Assembly: GCA_964402905.1 (NCBI GenBank)
Contig: CAYODU010000034.1
Coordinates: 1-6,925, forward strand
Origin: JABIDZ01 sp964402905
GTDB taxonomy: Archaea; Iainarchaeota; Iainarchaeia; Iainarchaeales; JAAZKV01
Reading direction: 5' to 3'
DNA: 6,925 nucleotides
Shown one piece after another: positions 5,354 to 6,925 of the stretch. Both the position numbers and the translations under genes were made by a program. The notes under the pieces were generated by a model, which had not been told where the DNA came from, ran no database searches, and was given only the letters and a program-made list of their open reading frames with translations. Each line of letters begins with the position of its first letter. The first letter of the stretch is position 1.

Positions 5354-6118
5354 ATGAAAAACCAAGTGCTAATATTTTCAATTGCATTAAACGGCTATGA
5401 CAAAAAATGGACTAACTGCATAAAAAGCCAAAGAGACTATGCAAAAAAAAATGGTTATAAATACTGTTTGATAAACAAACTTTCAAGCGAATTAAATTTT
5501 AGTGAAAGTTCTTGGTTAAAAATACCACTTATAATTAAGGCCCTTGAAAACAATTTCGAAATGGTTTGTTATCTTGATGCAGACTGCATGGTAAGCAAAA
5601 AAGCACCAAGGGTAGATACCTTGAAAGAAGAAGAAAAATCAGTTTATCTGGTTAAGGGTTACTCTGGAAGATTTAATTCCGGAGTAATTATTGTAAAAAA
5701 TAACAAAAAAGCAAAACAATTTTTCAAAAAAGTTTTTTCGGCGTGTGATTTGCCAATCCTTAAAAAAAATGAACGCGTTGGTTTCTTTGGCGAAAATGGG
5801 CATATAATACACTTTGCAAAAAACGATAAGTGTATAAAAGAAATAGATTTCAAATGGAACAACACAATTGATCCAATGGTGAATGATTACATACGCCATT
5901 ACACGGGTCCAATGAGAAAGTATTATACTTTCTCACAAGAAAATTGTACAATAACAAAAACCCCAGTTTACATGAAAAAAACATACGAAAAACTAAAATG
6001 GATTCCAGAAAAATTAATGAATCTCATAGCGATTTTTATTACAAGTAAGATGCACTTTAGGTTATTAGATGTTACAAATAAATGCACAAAAGAATACCCA
6101 ATATTTTTAAACAAATGA
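5354..6118 (+). CDS. Small glycosyltransferase, GT-A fold with DxD motif
   Basis: Predicted to transfer a sugar from a nucleotide-sugar donor to a glycan or lipid acceptor on the cytoplasmic side. In 254 residues it shows the GT-A pattern of GT8/GT34-like enzymes: an N-terminal strand with VLIFSIALNGYD, YAKKNGYKYCLI (29-40), a Trp-Leu-Lys-Ile-Pro segment (54-58), the metal-binding CYLDADCMV (72-80, Asp75 and Asp77), FNSGVIIVKN (107-116), and RHYTGPMRK (181-189), which resembles the late His-x-x-Gly motif of GT8 enzymes. There is no signal peptide; a hydrophobic stretch at 221-231 may help membrane contact. The start follows from the TATA box 25 bp upstream. The GH130-like gene begins 10 bp after its stop, so they form an operon, probably for a surface glycan. 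The family assignment between GT8 and GT34 is uncertain; glycosyltransferase itself is fairly sure. Confidence 0.82.
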   Translation: MKNQVLIFSIALNGYDKKWTNCIKSQRDYAKKNGYKYCLINKLSSELNFSESSWLKIPLIIKALENNFEMVCYLDADCMVSKKAPRVDTLKEEEKSVYLVKGYSGRFNSGVIIVKNNKKAKQFFKKVFSACDLPILKKNERVGFFGENGHIIHFAKNDKCIKEIDFKWNNTIDPMVNDYIRHYTGPMRKYYTFSQENCTITKTPVYMKKTYEKLKWIPEKLMNLIAIFITSKMHFRLLDVTNKCTKEYPIFLNK

Positions 6119-6128
6119 TGTGAGACAA

Positions 6129-6925
6129 ATGAAAAAGGACATTACAATTAACATGAAAAATATTTGCAGAAACAGGATAAATTATAATGGTTCAATCATT
6201 AAATGGAAAAAGAAAACTCTTTTTTTCTACAGAGTAGTAATACCGGACAACCCACTGTTACATTGGTCAGAGATATGCGTTGTAGAACTAACAAAATCAT
6301 TCAAACCAATACCCAAAACCAACACCAAAATCAATTTACAACCCCCAAAAGCATTTTTTAATGAAACAAGCTTTGAAGATCCAAGAGCGTTTGTACATAA
6401 AAATAAACTATTTGTGTCATATAGCGTAAAAACTCCAAACTGGTACTATGCCGTGGGGTGTGCAGAACTTGAAGACGAAACATTTGAAGTAAAGCAAACA
6501 TATTACTTTGATTTTGGTAAAAATTATCTAAATATAAGTTCTATGAGTAACGAACGTGAAAGATCAGTTAACTGGAACGAAAAAGTCATTGTATGGGAAA
6601 AAAACTGGGCGTTCTTTGAAAATAAGAAAGACTTATTTTTCGTGTACTCTACAGCAAATGGACACATTGTAATAAAACCTTCACTAAAAAATTTAAAGCC
6701 TGAAAAAGTTTATGAAACGAAGTTTAAACAAAAGTTTTTCTGGCCACATGGAGAAATTCGAGGAGGAACTCCGCCAATACGCGTAGGCAACGAATACTTC
6801 TGCTTCTTCCACAGCTCTTTTATTGATTATTCTGAATGGAAAAAAAAGAAAATTCATTACATAGGAGCCTATGCTTTTTCCGCAAAACCTCCATTTAAAA
6901 TTACAAGAATAACAACAAAACCAAT
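6129..6925 (+). CDS. GH130-like five-bladed beta-propeller protein, 3' partial
   Basis: No stop occurs in this frame before the window ends; 265 codons are visible. The sequence has the signature of GH130-like propellers: NGSIIKWKKKTLFFYRV (20-36), FEDPRAFVHKNKLFVSYS (82-99), EKNWAFFENKKDLFFVYS (157-174), then GEIRGGTPPIRVGNEYF (208-224) with CFFHSS, and GAYAFSAKPPFKITRI (246-261). GH130 enzymes are mostly phosphorylases or hydrolases acting on beta-mannosides; the catalytic Asp cannot be assigned with confidence here, and related propellers in glycan clusters may only bind or modify sugars. There is no signal peptide, so it is probably cytosolic like the glycosyltransferase. ATG 6129 is preferred because GTGAG (6120-6124) precedes it by four bases; a second ATG at 6153 is less likely. 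The 10-bp gap to the glycosyltransferase indicates co-transcription and a shared glycan pathway. Confidence 0.8.
   Translation, partial: MKKDITINMKNICRNRINYNGSIIKWKKKTLFFYRVVIPDNPLLHWSEICVVELTKSFKPIPKTNTKINLQPPKAFFNETSFEDPRAFVHKNKLFVSYSVKTPNWYYAVGCAELEDETFEVKQTYYFDFGKNYLNISSMSNERERSVNWNEKVIVWEKNWAFFENKKDLFFVYSTANGHIVIKPSLKNLKPEKVYETKFKQKFFWPHGEIRGGTPPIRVGNEYFCFFHSSFIDYSEWKKKKIHYIGAYAFSAKPPFKITRITTKP

Overview
The window is AT-rich, and its gene-control signals look archaeal. TATA-like boxes lie about 25 bp upstream of several start codons, so those mRNAs would be leaderless. Other genes have GTGAG or GGAGTGA Shine-Dalgarno sites, and T-rich tracts follow several stops. No bacterial -35/-10 pairs stand out. 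Together with small basic helix-turn-helix (HTH) proteins of no recognisable family, this suggests a DPANN-type archaeon. That is an inference: the window holds no rRNA, tRNA or universal marker gene.

Bases 3-764 are the 3' part of a gene for a basic protein whose C-terminus resembles sigma-70 region 4. The frame is open to the left edge, so the real start is probably outside the window. Bases 765-1138 contain an inverted repeat, a TATA-like box, a perfect 10-bp palindromic repeat, and an unlisted 51-codon gene (892-1047). That gene encodes a four-cysteine peptide ending in CPPC. Bases 1139-2712 are a two-gene ABC-2 export operon of the DrrA/DrrB type, with the ATPase start best placed at ATG 1139.

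Bases 2791-4226 hold two basic proteins of unknown function. The first has two HTH-like segments, a Lys/Arg/Pro-rich linker and a C-terminal helical domain. Part of that last domain seems to recur in the second, smaller protein. A membrane-anchored calcineurin-like metallophosphoesterase is encoded on the minus strand (4240-5226) and converges on them.

A divergent promoter region (5227-5353) separates the phosphoesterase from a plus-strand pair. This pair is a small DxD glycosyltransferase (5354-6118) and, 10 bp later, a GH130-like beta-propeller protein cut off by the right edge (6129-6925). Together the right half suggests surface-glycan or envelope work: building a sugar structure, a glycan-active or glycan-binding propeller, and an anchored phosphoesterase facing outward. 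The export pump is independent of this. No CRISPR array, insertion sequence, attachment site, tRNA or rRNA was seen.
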